A DNA stretch of 64,000 nucleotides, taken from contig NZ_BAKM01000005.1 of assembly GCF_000614185.1 (NCBI RefSeq), positions 93,955-157,954 of the forward strand. The letters are read 5' to 3'. Below the pieces are notes generated by a model. The model was not told where the DNA came from, searched no databases, and saw only the letters and a list, made by a program, of their open reading frames with translations. The translations under genes and the position numbers were made by a program. Positions 24,843 to 34,328 of the stretch are shown piece by piece (positions within the stretch are counted from its first letter, which is position 1; every line of letters starts with the position of its first letter). Source of the DNA: Phocaeicola sartorii JCM 17136 = DSM 21941. GTDB lineage: Bacteria; Bacteroidota; Bacteroidia; Bacteroidales; Bacteroidaceae.

Positions 24843-26030
24843 ATGGGATTATTACAAGACAAGTTAAGTAAATTCAGATTGCCTCAACTATACATGGAAA
24901 GAGGCGTTTACCCTTATTTTCGTGAGATAGACAGCCATCAGGACACAGAGGTTGTAATGGATGGTAAAAAGGTGCTGATGTTTGGCTCCAACTCATACAT
25001 GGGGTTAACTTACGATGAACGGATTATCGAAGCAGCTATTGCTGCAACCCGTAAATATGGTACAGGTTGTGCAGGTTCACGCTTCTTGAATGGTACGCTT
25101 GACCTACACGTCCAGTTAGAAAAGGAATTGGCGGAATTCGTAGGAAAAGATGATGCGTTAGTCTATTCTACCGGTTTTACGGTAAATGAAGGTGTGGTAT
25201 CTTGCCTGACAGACCGCAATGATTACATTATCTGCGATGACCGTGACCATGCTTCTATCGTGGACGGACGCCGCCTTTCTTTCTCCACTCAGCTGAAGTA
25301 CAAACATAATGATATGGAGGCTCTTGAGAAAGAACTTCAGAAATGTAAACCGGAATCTGTAAAACTGATTGTGGTAGATGGTGTATTCTCTATGGAAGGT
25401 GATTTGGCGAACTTGCCTGAGATTGTCCGCTTGAAAGACAAATACAACGCAAGCATCATGGTGGATGAAGCACATGGTTTGGGTGTGTTCGGCCGTGACG
25501 GACGAGGCGTGTGTGATCATTTTGGATTGACAGACCAGGTAGATGTTATCATGGGTACATTCTCAAAGTCACTGGCTTCTATCGGTGGTTTCGTGGCTGC
25601 GGATAAGGATACAATCAACTGGTTGCGCCACAATTCGCGTTCGTATATATTCTCTGCAAGTAATACTCCTGCAGCAACGGCTGCTGCACGTGCCGCACTT
25701 CATATCCTTAAGACTGAGCCCGAACGTCGTGAGAATTTGTGGAAGATCACAAATTATGCTTTGGATTGTTTCCGTCAGGCTGGTTTTGAAATCGGTGATA
25801 CAGAAAGTCCGATTATTCCACTTTATGTTCGTGATACGGACAAGACATTCGAAGTGACTAAGCTGGCATTTGACGAGGGTATATTTATCAATCCTGTTAT
25901 TCCGCCCGCTTGTGCGCCACAAGATACTTTGGTACGTGTTGCTTTGATGGCTACTCATACCAAGGAACAAGTTGACTATGCTGTGGATAAACTGACCAAG
26001 TGCTTTAAGAAGTTGGAAATCATTAAGTAA
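24843..26030 (+). CDS. spt: Serine palmitoyltransferase (PLP-dependent alpha-oxoamine synthase)
   Basis: The 395-residue protein begins MGLLQDKLSKFRLPQLYMERG and has SNSYMGLTYDERI, GTGCAGSRFLNGTLDLHVQLE, the DDRDHASIVDG segment, VDEAHGLGVFG (PLP-ring Asp and His) and the PLP lysine in TFSKSLASIGG (Lys242). This condenses serine with an acyl-CoA to 3-ketosphinganine, the first step of sphingolipid synthesis for which Bacteroidetes are known. Related enzymes (Kbl, BioF, HemA) are alternatives, but the N-terminus and lack of a neighbouring threonine dehydrogenase favour SPT. A strong terminator follows. Confidence 0.88.
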   Translation: MGLLQDKLSKFRLPQLYMERGVYPYFREIDSHQDTEVVMDGKKVLMFGSNSYMGLTYDERIIEAAIAATRKYGTGCAGSRFLNGTLDLHVQLEKELAEFVGKDDALVYSTGFTVNEGVVSCLTDRNDYIICDDRDHASIVDGRRLSFSTQLKYKHNDMEALEKELQKCKPESVKLIVVDGVFSMEGDLANLPEIVRLKDKYNASIMVDEAHGLGVFGRDGRGVCDHFGLTDQVDVIMGTFSKSLASIGGFVAADKDTINWLRHNSRSYIFSASNTPAATAAARAALHILKTEPERRENLWKITNYALDCFRQAGFEIGDTESPIIPLYVRDTDKTFEVTKLAFDEGIFINPVIPPACAPQDTLVRVALMATHTKEQVDYAVDKLTKCFKKLEIIK

Positions 26031-26040
26031 GATATAAGAG

Positions 26041-26070
26041 AAGGTTGCCTGTTTGCAGGCAACCTTTTTT
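26041..26070 (+). terminator. Terminator of spt
   Basis: Perfect 11-bp stem AAGGTTGCCTG/CAGGCAACCTT with loop TTTG and a run of T residues. Confidence 0.92.
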
Positions 26071-26169
26071 ATTGTCTCTAGTTGCAGGGATGATCCGGAA
26101 TCACCCGTAAAAGCATGAAAAGGGCAACGGATCGGTATCTCACCCTACACCGGAAAGTATACACTCCCA

Positions 26170-26249
26170 CATGTACGTACGCATGAAGCTACACGAACGT
26201 ATGTGTAGCTCTATACATACGTTCGTACAGCCTCATGCGTATGTATGTG
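26170..26249. repeat. Long imperfect palindrome with 22-bp periodicity
   Basis: The 80-nt sequence folds into one hairpin: an inner perfect 12-bp stem ACGAACGTATGT (26193-26204)/ACATACGTTCGT (26215-26226), extended outward by ~20 more pairs with few mismatches (26170-26190 with 26229-26249). Read linearly it is four 22-nt units starting at 26173, 26195, 26217 and 26239 (shared core ACGTAYG at the same offset). A perfect palindrome CTGCACGTGCAG (26255-26266) follows. It lies between the ends of spt (+) and the permease gene (-). Confidence 0.75.
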
Positions 26250-26286
26250 AAATCCTGCACGTGCAGAAGTGTGTTTTTAACGTCGG

Positions 26287-28637
26287 CTATTCTGTTTTCA
26301 AACTATCCACCGGACTGATACGCGCACTGAAATAGCTATATATGGTCACCGTAATGATTGTGATTGCCGATACAATAAAAACTGGAGTAAGGAAATTCCA
26401 TAATGTAACAGAAGTGCGGTACACAAATTGCTCCAACCAATGTTGCATCAGCAACCATGCTACCGGAATGGCAACAAGGTATGCTATCAGTATCTGCCAC
26501 AGAAAGGAACGGTTCAGCAACCATACAATGTCCCAATGGGAAGCACCGTGCACTTTGCGGACGGCTATTTCACGAATACGGTGACGGACTGCGTACCATG
26601 AGATGCCGAATAAACCGAAACAAGTCAGTAACAATGCAATACACGAATAACTGATAAGAATCTTTGAAAGCGTAATTACTTTATTATTACGTTGCATAAA
26701 CTCTTTATGCATATCTATATAGTTGAATTCTTGGTCATCATTCATTCTTTTCCATAATTTTTCGATGGCTGCCAGTGTTTCTCCACGCTTTTCAGGTGCC
26801 AGCTTGATTTGCATGAACATGCCTTTCTGAGTTAACTTCTTTTCGGTTTCGATGGATATTTGTTGACCACCCACTTCTTCCTCCAGAGAGTTGAATGGAA
26901 AGTTCTCGAAAATACCTGCAATGGTGCTCAGTGAGTCTGAATAGTCATCAAATTCATTCAGTTTATGACCTATTTTAGATGCATCAATATTCAGTAAACG
27001 GGCATAGTTCTCATTGATAAAAGCCGGATGACCATATTCTTGACGGGCTTTAGCAGGAGGTACTCCGGCAATTTGCCGGATGTGCATGGTTTGGAAGAAA
27101 GCGGTATCAGCAGGAATATGTACTATAAAATGATGTTGGATACTGCCGTCAGCTTGCCAGATGGGGAGTTCGCGCATCCAGCTGTAAAGCACTGAACTCA
27201 TGGAAAGGCTCATTGATTCTATTCCGTCCATTTGCTTCATTTCTTGATAAAGAGGCGACAAAGAAGACGTGCCGTTCCCTATTTCTATGGTATTTTCATA
27301 ACGGTATGCACGGGATTTGATTAAATTCATCTGACCTTGGGCAAGTGTAGTGGCATACACTAATCCTATTGATAAGATGAATTGGAGGGTAACAAGGATC
27401 CATATAAGTTGTTGTTTTTTTCTTCCAGTATAAGTTTGACGGTACTCGTTCAATGTCTGTCCGGAGAGTTTATGGCTGATATACAGACCGGGAACAACTG
27501 CCATAAGAAAAATGAATGATAAAAGCAAAGGCAGGATTTGCCAGCTGAAGAAAAAAGAAAAGGAGAGATGCGCCGACAGCAGATTATTGAACCATGGCAG
27601 CAAGTCATTGATCAGCAATAACGACAACAGGAAAGCAAACCAGACGGTGAGTGCCGCATCAAGGAATAACTGGCTGCGGATCTCTTTTAATCGGGCTCCC
27701 ATCAGTTTTTCTATATGTATCATCTTGAGCTGTTGCAAAGTACGTGAGAGGGTCAGATTGGTATAATTGAAGCAAGCGATGGTGAGCACCAGCAAGGCTG
27801 AAATCAGACTGATATAAAGCAATAATACATCACTGTGATGAAAAAGGACAATTGTTGCTGCTTGCTGTCCTTTCCTGTACTGAAGTACCACTCTTTTATC
27901 GGGTCAATGTAATATTGGGAACCCGGTACTAAGGCTGGAATCTTGTCGTTCTTTATTTTTTCCTGCAAAGCCAAGGATGATGCTCCCGGTTGTAGCTTTA
28001 ATAATGCGGGACCTCCCCATGATTGACCGGTCATTCCTGTCAGTAAGTCAAAATGCAGAAAAGACTGTGGGCGATCTTCCAATATAGCCGCTACTTTATA
28101 ATTTTTACGTTGACCCTCTTCATCGGTTATTTCAAGGATTTCTCCCATGCCGGAATGATTGCCGAAAAGCCGTTGGGCAAATGTTTTGTCTAAAGCTACT
28201 TTGTCCGGGGTGGTGAGAACCTCTTTCAGACTTCCCTCCAAAGCTGTATAAGGAAAAAAATGGTTTAAAGTAGAGTCTGCGCTGATAAAAAGAAACTGCT
28301 TTATAGTTGTTTCATTGTATTTACAAAGATGGACCGGTATTCTGTTCACACGCAAAACATTTGTTATCTCAGCGTATCTTTCTTTTATTTGTGTGGTTGC
28401 GTCCGGGGTGGAGTAGGTTACTTTAATTCCCTCTTCCATAGGGGAATCCTGGCGTAACATATAGATAAAGTCACGGTGGGCATTATGCTTTTCTACATTA
28501 TATTCATGGATAAAAAAAGTGGTAAGCAGATTGGTGCATCCCAATCCTACAGTGAGGCTGAGTAATGAGATCAGAAAAAAGAGTTTGTTCCGCCACCAAC
28601 TGCGGGCAATAAATTTGATATTCAGAAAGATATTCAT
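26287..28637 (-). CDS. MacB/FtsX-type ABC permease 1, one frameshift
   Basis: Start set at ATG 28635-28637 (MNIFLNIKFIARSWWRNKLFF); a longer reading to 28679 overlaps an intergenic hairpin. TM1 is at ~18-40, then a periplasmic MacB-like domain, an FtsX unit of three TM helices (ISLISALLVLTIACFNYTNL onward), a second periplasmic domain and a second FtsX unit with VRHRIREIAVRKVHGAS and the C-terminal ISPVDSLKTE. The break is at GG 27846-27847. One added base gives 783 residues. It is the only permease downstream of the ATPase gene and the most divergent of the six (VRKVHGAS instead of IRKVNGA). Confidence 0.88.
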
Positions 28638-28658
28638 TTTACCGTATTTTTTATAAAA

Positions 28659-28677
28659 GGGGCGGCTTAGCCACCCC
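28659..28677 (-). terminator. Hairpin between ATPase and permease 1 genes (possible attenuator)
   Basis: On the minus strand GGGGTGGCT and AGCCGCCCC form a GC-rich stem with a minimal loop, followed by CTTTTATAAAAAAT. It starts 14 nt after the ATPase stop. It may end a fraction of transcripts or stabilise the upstream message. Confidence 0.5.
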
Positions 28678-28690
28678 AATGATAAGTTGC

Positions 28691-29364
28691 TTATATTTTC
28701 ACTTCATTCACCACCTGCCCGTCAAACAAATTAATGGTTCTTCCTGCATAGCCGGAATCATGCTGGGAGTGGGTAACCATTACAATAGTCGTTCCTTCTT
28801 TATTCAATTCGCTCAATAGTTCCATTACTTCTTTACCATTTTTGGAATCCAGGTTTCCGGTAGGTTCATCGGCTAGAATCAGTTTCGGATTGGCTACCAC
28901 GGCACGGGCTATCGCTACACGCTGTTGCTGACCACCTGACAATTGCTGAGGGAAATGCTTTACACGATGGGAAATAGCCATGCGGTTCATCGCTTCTTCC
29001 ACCCGTCGCTTGCGTTCTGCTGCCGGAATTCCCATATACAATAAAGGCAGTTCGATATTCTCGAACACGTTCAGTTCGTCAATCAGATTGAAGCTTTGGA
29101 AAACAAAGCCGATGACTCCTTTACGAAGGTTGGTGCGTTGGGATTCGGTAAATTTGGATACGTCTGTACCGTTCAGTTCATAGACTCCTCCTGTGGGATT
29201 ATCCAACAAGCCAAGGATATTCAATAGGTGGATTTACCACAACCTGAAGGCCCCATGATGGCTACAAATTCGCCTTCTTTAATTTCTAAACTGACATTGT
29301 TGAGTGCCCAGGTTTCCACTTCTTCCGTCTTGAAAATCTTTTGTAAGTTAACTGTCTTGATCAT
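28691..29364 (-). CDS. ABC transporter ATPase (MacB/LolD type), one frameshift
   Basis: Start ATG 29362-29364 ([21 protein letters not shown]). Walker [11 protein letters not shown]-loop [17 protein letters not shown], signature [14 protein letters not shown], Walker [14 protein letters not shown] and H-loop VTHSQHD are all visible. The frame breaks at GG 29228-29229, right after Walker A; adding one base restores [15 protein letters not shown] and 224 residues, the standard length. This is the only ATPase for six permeases. A sigma-54 promoter with paired enhancer sites lies directly upstream. Confidence 0.93.
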
Positions 29365-29448
29365 AATAGTAAGTTTCTTATTAATTGTTAATTCTTTTAT
29401 GCTTAATTATTCGGATCCAATCTGCCTCATATCTTCTAAAGATAAACA

Positions 29449-29463
29449 GCAAGAATCATGCCG
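29449..29463 (-). promoter_or_regulatory. Sigma-54 (-24/-12) promoter of the ATPase-permease 1 unit
   Basis: Minus strand CGGCATGATTCTTGC fits TGGCACG-N4-TTGC: GG and GC elements in the exact 12-nt register. The expected start of transcription is near 29437, giving a leader of about 70 nt. Confidence 0.75.
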
Positions 29464-29519
29464 ATGATATAGTTTCCTTGTTATCAATGAAATATGTATT
29501 CGTTCCCTTCCTCCGGAAC

Positions 29520-29554
29520 GTGCGGTTATGCACAAATTATGTGCGAAAGAGCAC
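29520..29554. promoter_or_regulatory. Paired activator sites GTGC-N6-GCAC upstream of the ATPase gene
   Basis: Two dyads, GTGCGGTTATGCAC (29520-29533) and GTGCGAAAGAGCAC (29541-29554), start 21 bp apart (two helical turns) and end 57 bp from the sigma-54 promoter. The same motif, spacing and distance occur before tolC. I infer binding sites for the NtrC-type activator at 44575-45940. Confidence 0.78.
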
Positions 29555-29568
29555 ACTGTATGTTCGTT

Positions 29569-31931
29569 TTATTCGTTCTTGATTACTTCCGCCGGATTCT
29601 CGTTGGCTGCTTTCCATACTCGCCGGGCTATGCTGAATATTATAATCAATGCAATACCTGCAAATATAGAGATAAATGGGAAATAACCCATCTCCACTTG
29701 TCTGTTATATCCCTCGATCCATTTTTTCATGATCAGGTAGGAAATGGGAAAAGCAATGATGGACGCTGCAACCAGCAATAACAAGTATTCCTTGAGAAAC
29801 ATCCTGATAATTGTTTTTACTGTTGCGCCATTTACCTTGCGGATGGCAATCTCTTTGCGACGTTGTTCACAAGCAAGAGTAACCAAGGAGTATATTCCGA
29901 AAACGGAAATAATGATACATATCATGGATGCGAATTCCAGTAGTTTGTGCAAGGCATTTTCTGAACGTAAATAATCATCATATACTTCATCTTCGCTGAA
30001 CAGGCGCAAAACTTTATCGGGATGTTCCTCTTGAACCATCTTTTCTATCAGACGTTTGCATTCGGGCCAAGTCCCTTCTTTATACTTGAACAGAATACTG
30101 GCACGGAACCACATGTGCTTTTGTTTCTCTGTATTTATAAAAGCGGTATTCGGTATTTTGGTTGTAGGCGATTTGTAATGACAATCCTTTACGACACCTA
30201 TGACAGTAAATGTTTCGTCAAAACCTTCCGGATAGATATGTTTTCCAATAGCTTCTTCGGTTTGCCAACCCAATGTATGGGCGGTTGATTCGGTAATCAG
30301 CATATCCGTAGCCAATGACTTTTCGGAAATCCATTCGCCGGAAAGAAGTGTCATGCCATAGAATTGACAAAACTCTCCGCTTGCATAGATCATGTCCAAT
30401 GTTTCTTTTTCTTTGACCGGCTTGTCCAGTCCGTCCCTATTATTGATTCCCATCACCATCATAGGCCCCGTGCCCACTAAGGATAATATTTCGGAGGAAG
30501 TATGTCCGTGACCATGGGCAGAGCAGCTATTTTACTGCTCCATGTATTCATATCCACATTCATCCAGATAGAAATGCTGCCAATGTTATGGTGTATCATT
30601 CCCAGCTCTGTATGTTTCAGGAAATTCAACTGCTTATTGATGATTACTGTAGAAGATATAATGGAAAGGCATACGGTTAATTGTACAATCATAGAAGTTG
30701 TACGGAACATATTCCCGTTTTGTCTTCCCTTGCCCGTTTCCAGAGAGGATTGCAACGTGCGTTTTTGGAATAGATAAATAGGAACCGTGGAAACGATGGA
30801 GGCAAGGATGGATATACCGGCAATGTATGCTAGTGATTCACTATAAATGGCAGAACGCGAAAGGACAATACCTGCATAGTTTATGAATGCCGGCAATAAT
30901 ATTTCTATCAGCAGCATACCTATAAGGATGGATGAGACAAGGATCATTGCATATTCTGTGAGCAACAATGCAATGATTGAACAATTGGGCGCTCCGTTCA
31001 CCTTACGTAATGCCATCTCTTTTTGACGGGAACGGATACGATTGACAAACAAGGTAAGGAAATTCACAAAGGCACAAATGATAATCAGGATGCCTACTAC
31101 AGAGAAATACACAATATGATTGAACTTGATAATCACATCATTTTGATGAGGAAAATCCTTGTCATAATGAAGTGAAGTGAGAGGTGTCAGAAAGAAAGTG
31201 GTTATTCCTGTTTCCCCATAAATATTTTTCTTCATTTCATCCGGAAAGTTTTGGTTCATTTTATGGGTCAGGGCCTTCACATCGGTATTTTTTTTCAGTT
31301 TTACTATAGCATTGAACAAATGAAAATCCCAACCTCTTCCATAATTGGTGTCACCAATAAAAGCATAGTGGAATGAAGAATGTTTGCTCCAATCTGATAC
31401 AACGGCACATATCTTCTTTTTCTTTCTGTCCAGTTCTATTTCTTTTCCCAATGGATTCTCTTTGCCGAATAATTGTGTTGCCATTTCTTGTGTGATAGCA
31501 ACTTCCTGGCTCTCGCGCAGCATGAAGTTTGTATTTCCATCCAACACTTTTATATTCATCATCTGCATAAAAGTGCTGTCGGACGATGCCATATTTACTT
31601 CCAACCATTTATCGTTGTCCTTCAATTTGCACAACCTGATGTTGAATACACTATATTCTTCAATCTCTGGATAATGACTCTTTAAATACTGTCCCAAGGG
31701 GTGGGGGATTCTGTGGGTCAATTTCCCTTTCTCGAAGGAATTGTTTACTCTGACCGCATACATGCGTCCGGCATCTTGGTGAAATGCATCATAGGTCATT
31801 TCATAGTGTATCCAGTATGCAGACAGAGCAAAACATGCGAAGCCTACAGCCAATCCCAGCATACTGATAACCGATTGTGTCTTATATTTAATCAGGTTTC
31901 TGAATGCTATCTTCAAATAGTGTGTTGTCAT
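29569..31931 (-). CDS. MacB/FtsX-type ABC permease 2, one frameshift
   Basis: From ATG 31931 (MTTHYLKIAFRNLIKYKTQSV) the first frame has TM1, a MacB-like periplasmic domain and an FtsX unit with RSRQKEMALRKVNGAPN. The second frame has the second periplasmic domain, the late FtsX unit with CEQRRKEIAIRKVNGAT and the end ENPAEVIKNE. The break at GG 30481-30482 separates LPPKYYP from VGTGPMMVMGI; one added base gives 787 residues, the same length as permease 3. Closest relative in the cluster is permease 3. It ends just before the paired activator sites of the ATPase gene. Confidence 0.9.
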
Positions 31932-31946
31932 AATTAAATTATATTT

Positions 31947-34310
31947 TTATTCGTTCTTGATTACTTCCGCCGGATTCTCATTGGCCGCTTTCCACACACG
32001 CCAGCTGATTCCAGCTATGACTGTCAGAGCCAGCCCTAACAAAAATAAGTAGGAATGGTAACGGCTGATACTGACCTGCCGGACATAGTTTACTATCCAA
32101 TGTTTGATAATGGCGTATGTGATTGGAAAAGCAAACAGTGCGGCCATACAAAGCATTCCCAGATATTCGCGGAAAAACAAGAGCAGGATATTCCATACGG
32201 TGGCTCCGTTCACTTTACGTATGGCTATTTCTTTACGTCGTTGCTCGCAGGTGAGAGTGACCAGTGAATAGATGCCGAACAGGGCGGTAAGTACACAGAT
32301 CAAAGAAGCAAAACTGAGCAAACGGGTAAGCATATCCTCCGAATACAGATAGTTGTTGTACACTTCTTCTTCACTATCTATACGAAGTATTTTATCGGGC
32401 GGACACGCTGTACGATAAATATCTTCGAGGGCCTGGCGACATTCGTTCCAAGTACCTTCTTTATATTTGAATAGGATTCCGGCACTTCGTTGCATCAATC
32501 CCATTTCTTCTCCAACTACAAAACCTGTATTGGGTATGGGCAGAGTGGGAGCTACATAATGACAGTCTTTCACAACTCCGACAACGGTATAAGTTATGAA
32601 TGATTTAAAAATATGTTTGCCTATCGCTTCTTGAGGTGTCCAACCCATCCGGCGTGCCAACGATTCATTAATAATGATTTCTTCATAGGTAGAAAAGTCA
32701 TTGAGAAATTTGCCTGCCAGCAAGGTGATGCCATAGAAGCGAAAGAGTTCTTCTCCTCCCAGAAACAAATTGACAGGCAGGGGGACATCAAGCGGTGTGT
32801 CCAGTCCGTCCCAATTATCCCATTGCCCGATGGCTATAATTTGGGAGGCTAAAGCACTATAGTTGGGAGGTAGGACTTCCGTCACCATAGGTAATCTTTT
32901 TACCTTCTCAACCAATGGGAGCATATTGTAATCGCCTCTGACAGAGAAACTTCCCCTGTTATGGAACTCTATGCCCAAGTCACGATGACGCAGATAATCT
33001 AACTGCTGGTTCATCAATACCGTACAGCCGATAAAGATGAAACATACAAGAAGCTGTAATACAATACTGCCTTTGCGCAAAAGAGAGCCGGTAGTACGTC
33101 CGGCATCATGACGCAGGGAAAGGTGCAAGGAGCGGCGGTACAGAAAGTAAAGCAAACCGATGATGGCTGCTAGAATCAGCATGGAAACCAATGTAACAAA
33201 TAAGCACGTTTCGGCATAAAGAGCCGATTTGGGGGCATCGATTCCTGTCAGTTCAATGAACTGCGGCAAACATATTTCAATGATCAGAAATCCTGTAAAG
33301 ACGGAACCCGTCAGCAGAAGCAGGAACTCAATAGTCAGCAGATAGACAAGTGACCGTACATTTGCCCCGTGTATCATTCGTAAAGCCATTTCACGTTGGC
33401 GAATCCTCATGCGATTGATAAACAAAGTGAGGTAATTGATGAGTGCACATGCAATAATCAAAATACCCGCTACTGAAAAGTAAACAATATAATTGAAGGT
33501 GATAGCTTCCTCCTTCCCATCACGAAAATCTTTGGAGTAATGTAATTCGGACAATGGGGTCAGATAAATCCTTTCTATTCCGGTTTTTCGTGTTTGGGTT
33601 ACTTGTTTTAATTCGTGAGGCAAACTGGCATTTATCTTAGCTTCCAGTTCCTCCACTTTAGTATCGGGCTTTATTTTAATCAACATATTCCAAGTTATAT
33701 ACCACCAGGTTCTTCCCAATTCCGGATTGCCGATTAATTCAAAAGGGAAACAAGTATGTGTATTTTCTGCCCGCACTACTGCACAGATCTTTTTAGCCCG
33801 GTGCCACATTTTTACTTCCCTTCCTAAAGGATCTTCTGTGCCAAACCATTTCTTTGCCATTTCTTCCGTTATGGCAATTTCCGCATTATCTTCAGGTAAC
33901 ATAAAGTTACGGTTCCCTTTTATAATTTGAATATCCATCAGTTGCATCCATGCGCTGTCTGCCGATGAGAACATGACATCCTGATAGTTGTCATTAACAC
34001 TAATCCGTTCAGAATTAATATGAAAGGGGGCTGCAACTTCTATTTCAGGAAAATGTTCTGTCAGATAATCAGCGAGTGAGTATGGGACTCGGGAGGAGAT
34101 TTTTCCTTCGGCATATTCATCATTGGTGCGTACCATATACATACGATCTACATCCTGACGGAAGCCATCGTATGTGATTTCGTAATGTATCCAGTAGAGC
34201 GATAAGGCGAAACATACAAAGCCCATCGCTAGCCCTAGGATACTGACCACTGTCTGGACTTTATACTTTAACAGATTTCTTATCGCTACTTTTAAATAGT
34301 GTTTTATCAT
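31947..34310 (-). CDS. MacB/FtsX-type ABC permease 3 (intact)
   Basis: This 787-residue permease is uninterrupted and is the reference for its neighbours. TM1 at ~20-42 (VSILGLAMGFVCFALSLYWI), periplasmic domain ~50-270, FtsX unit ~280-400 with MRIRQREMALRMIHGAN, a second TM segment at ~430, periplasmic domain ~450-660, and final FtsX unit with CEQRRKEIAIRKVNGATVW and ENPAEVIKNE. Gaps are 15 nt to permease 2 and 18 nt to permease 4. With the MFP and TolC proteins it would form a tripartite MacAB-like exporter. Confidence 0.93.
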   Translation of the reverse strand: MIKHYLKVAIRNLLKYKVQTVVSILGLAMGFVCFALSLYWIHYEITYDGFRQDVDRMYMVRTNDEYAEGKISSRVPYSLADYLTEHFPEIEVAAPFHINSERISVNDNYQDVMFSSADSAWMQLMDIQIIKGNRNFMLPEDNAEIAITEEMAKKWFGTEDPLGREVKMWHRAKKICAVVRAENTHTCFPFELIGNPELGRTWWYITWNMLIKIKPDTKVEELEAKINASLPHELKQVTQTRKTGIERIYLTPLSELHYSKDFRDGKEEAITFNYIVYFSVAGILIIACALINYLTLFINRMRIRQREMALRMIHGANVRSLVYLLTIEFLLLLTGSVFTGFLIIEICLPQFIELTGIDAPKSALYAETCLFVTLVSMLILAAIIGLLYFLYRRSLHLSLRHDAGRTTGSLLRKGSIVLQLLVCFIFIGCTVLMNQQLDYLRHRDLGIEFHNRGSFSVRGDYNMLPLVEKVKRLPMVTEVLPPNYSALASQIIAIGQWDNWDGLDTPLDVPLPVNLFLGGEELFRFYGITLLAGKFLNDFSTYEEIIINESLARRMGWTPQEAIGKHIFKSFITYTVVGVVKDCHYVAPTLPIPNTGFVVGEEMGLMQRSAGILFKYKEGTWNECRQALEDIYRTACPPDKILRIDSEEEVYNNYLYSEDMLTRLLSFASLICVLTALFGIYSLVTLTCEQRRKEIAIRKVNGATVWNILLLFFREYLGMLCMAALFAFPITYAIIKHWIVNYVRQVSISRYHSYLFLLGLALTVIAGISWRVWKAANENPAEVIKNE

Positions 34311-34328
34311 ATCTCAATAGCTATTTAA

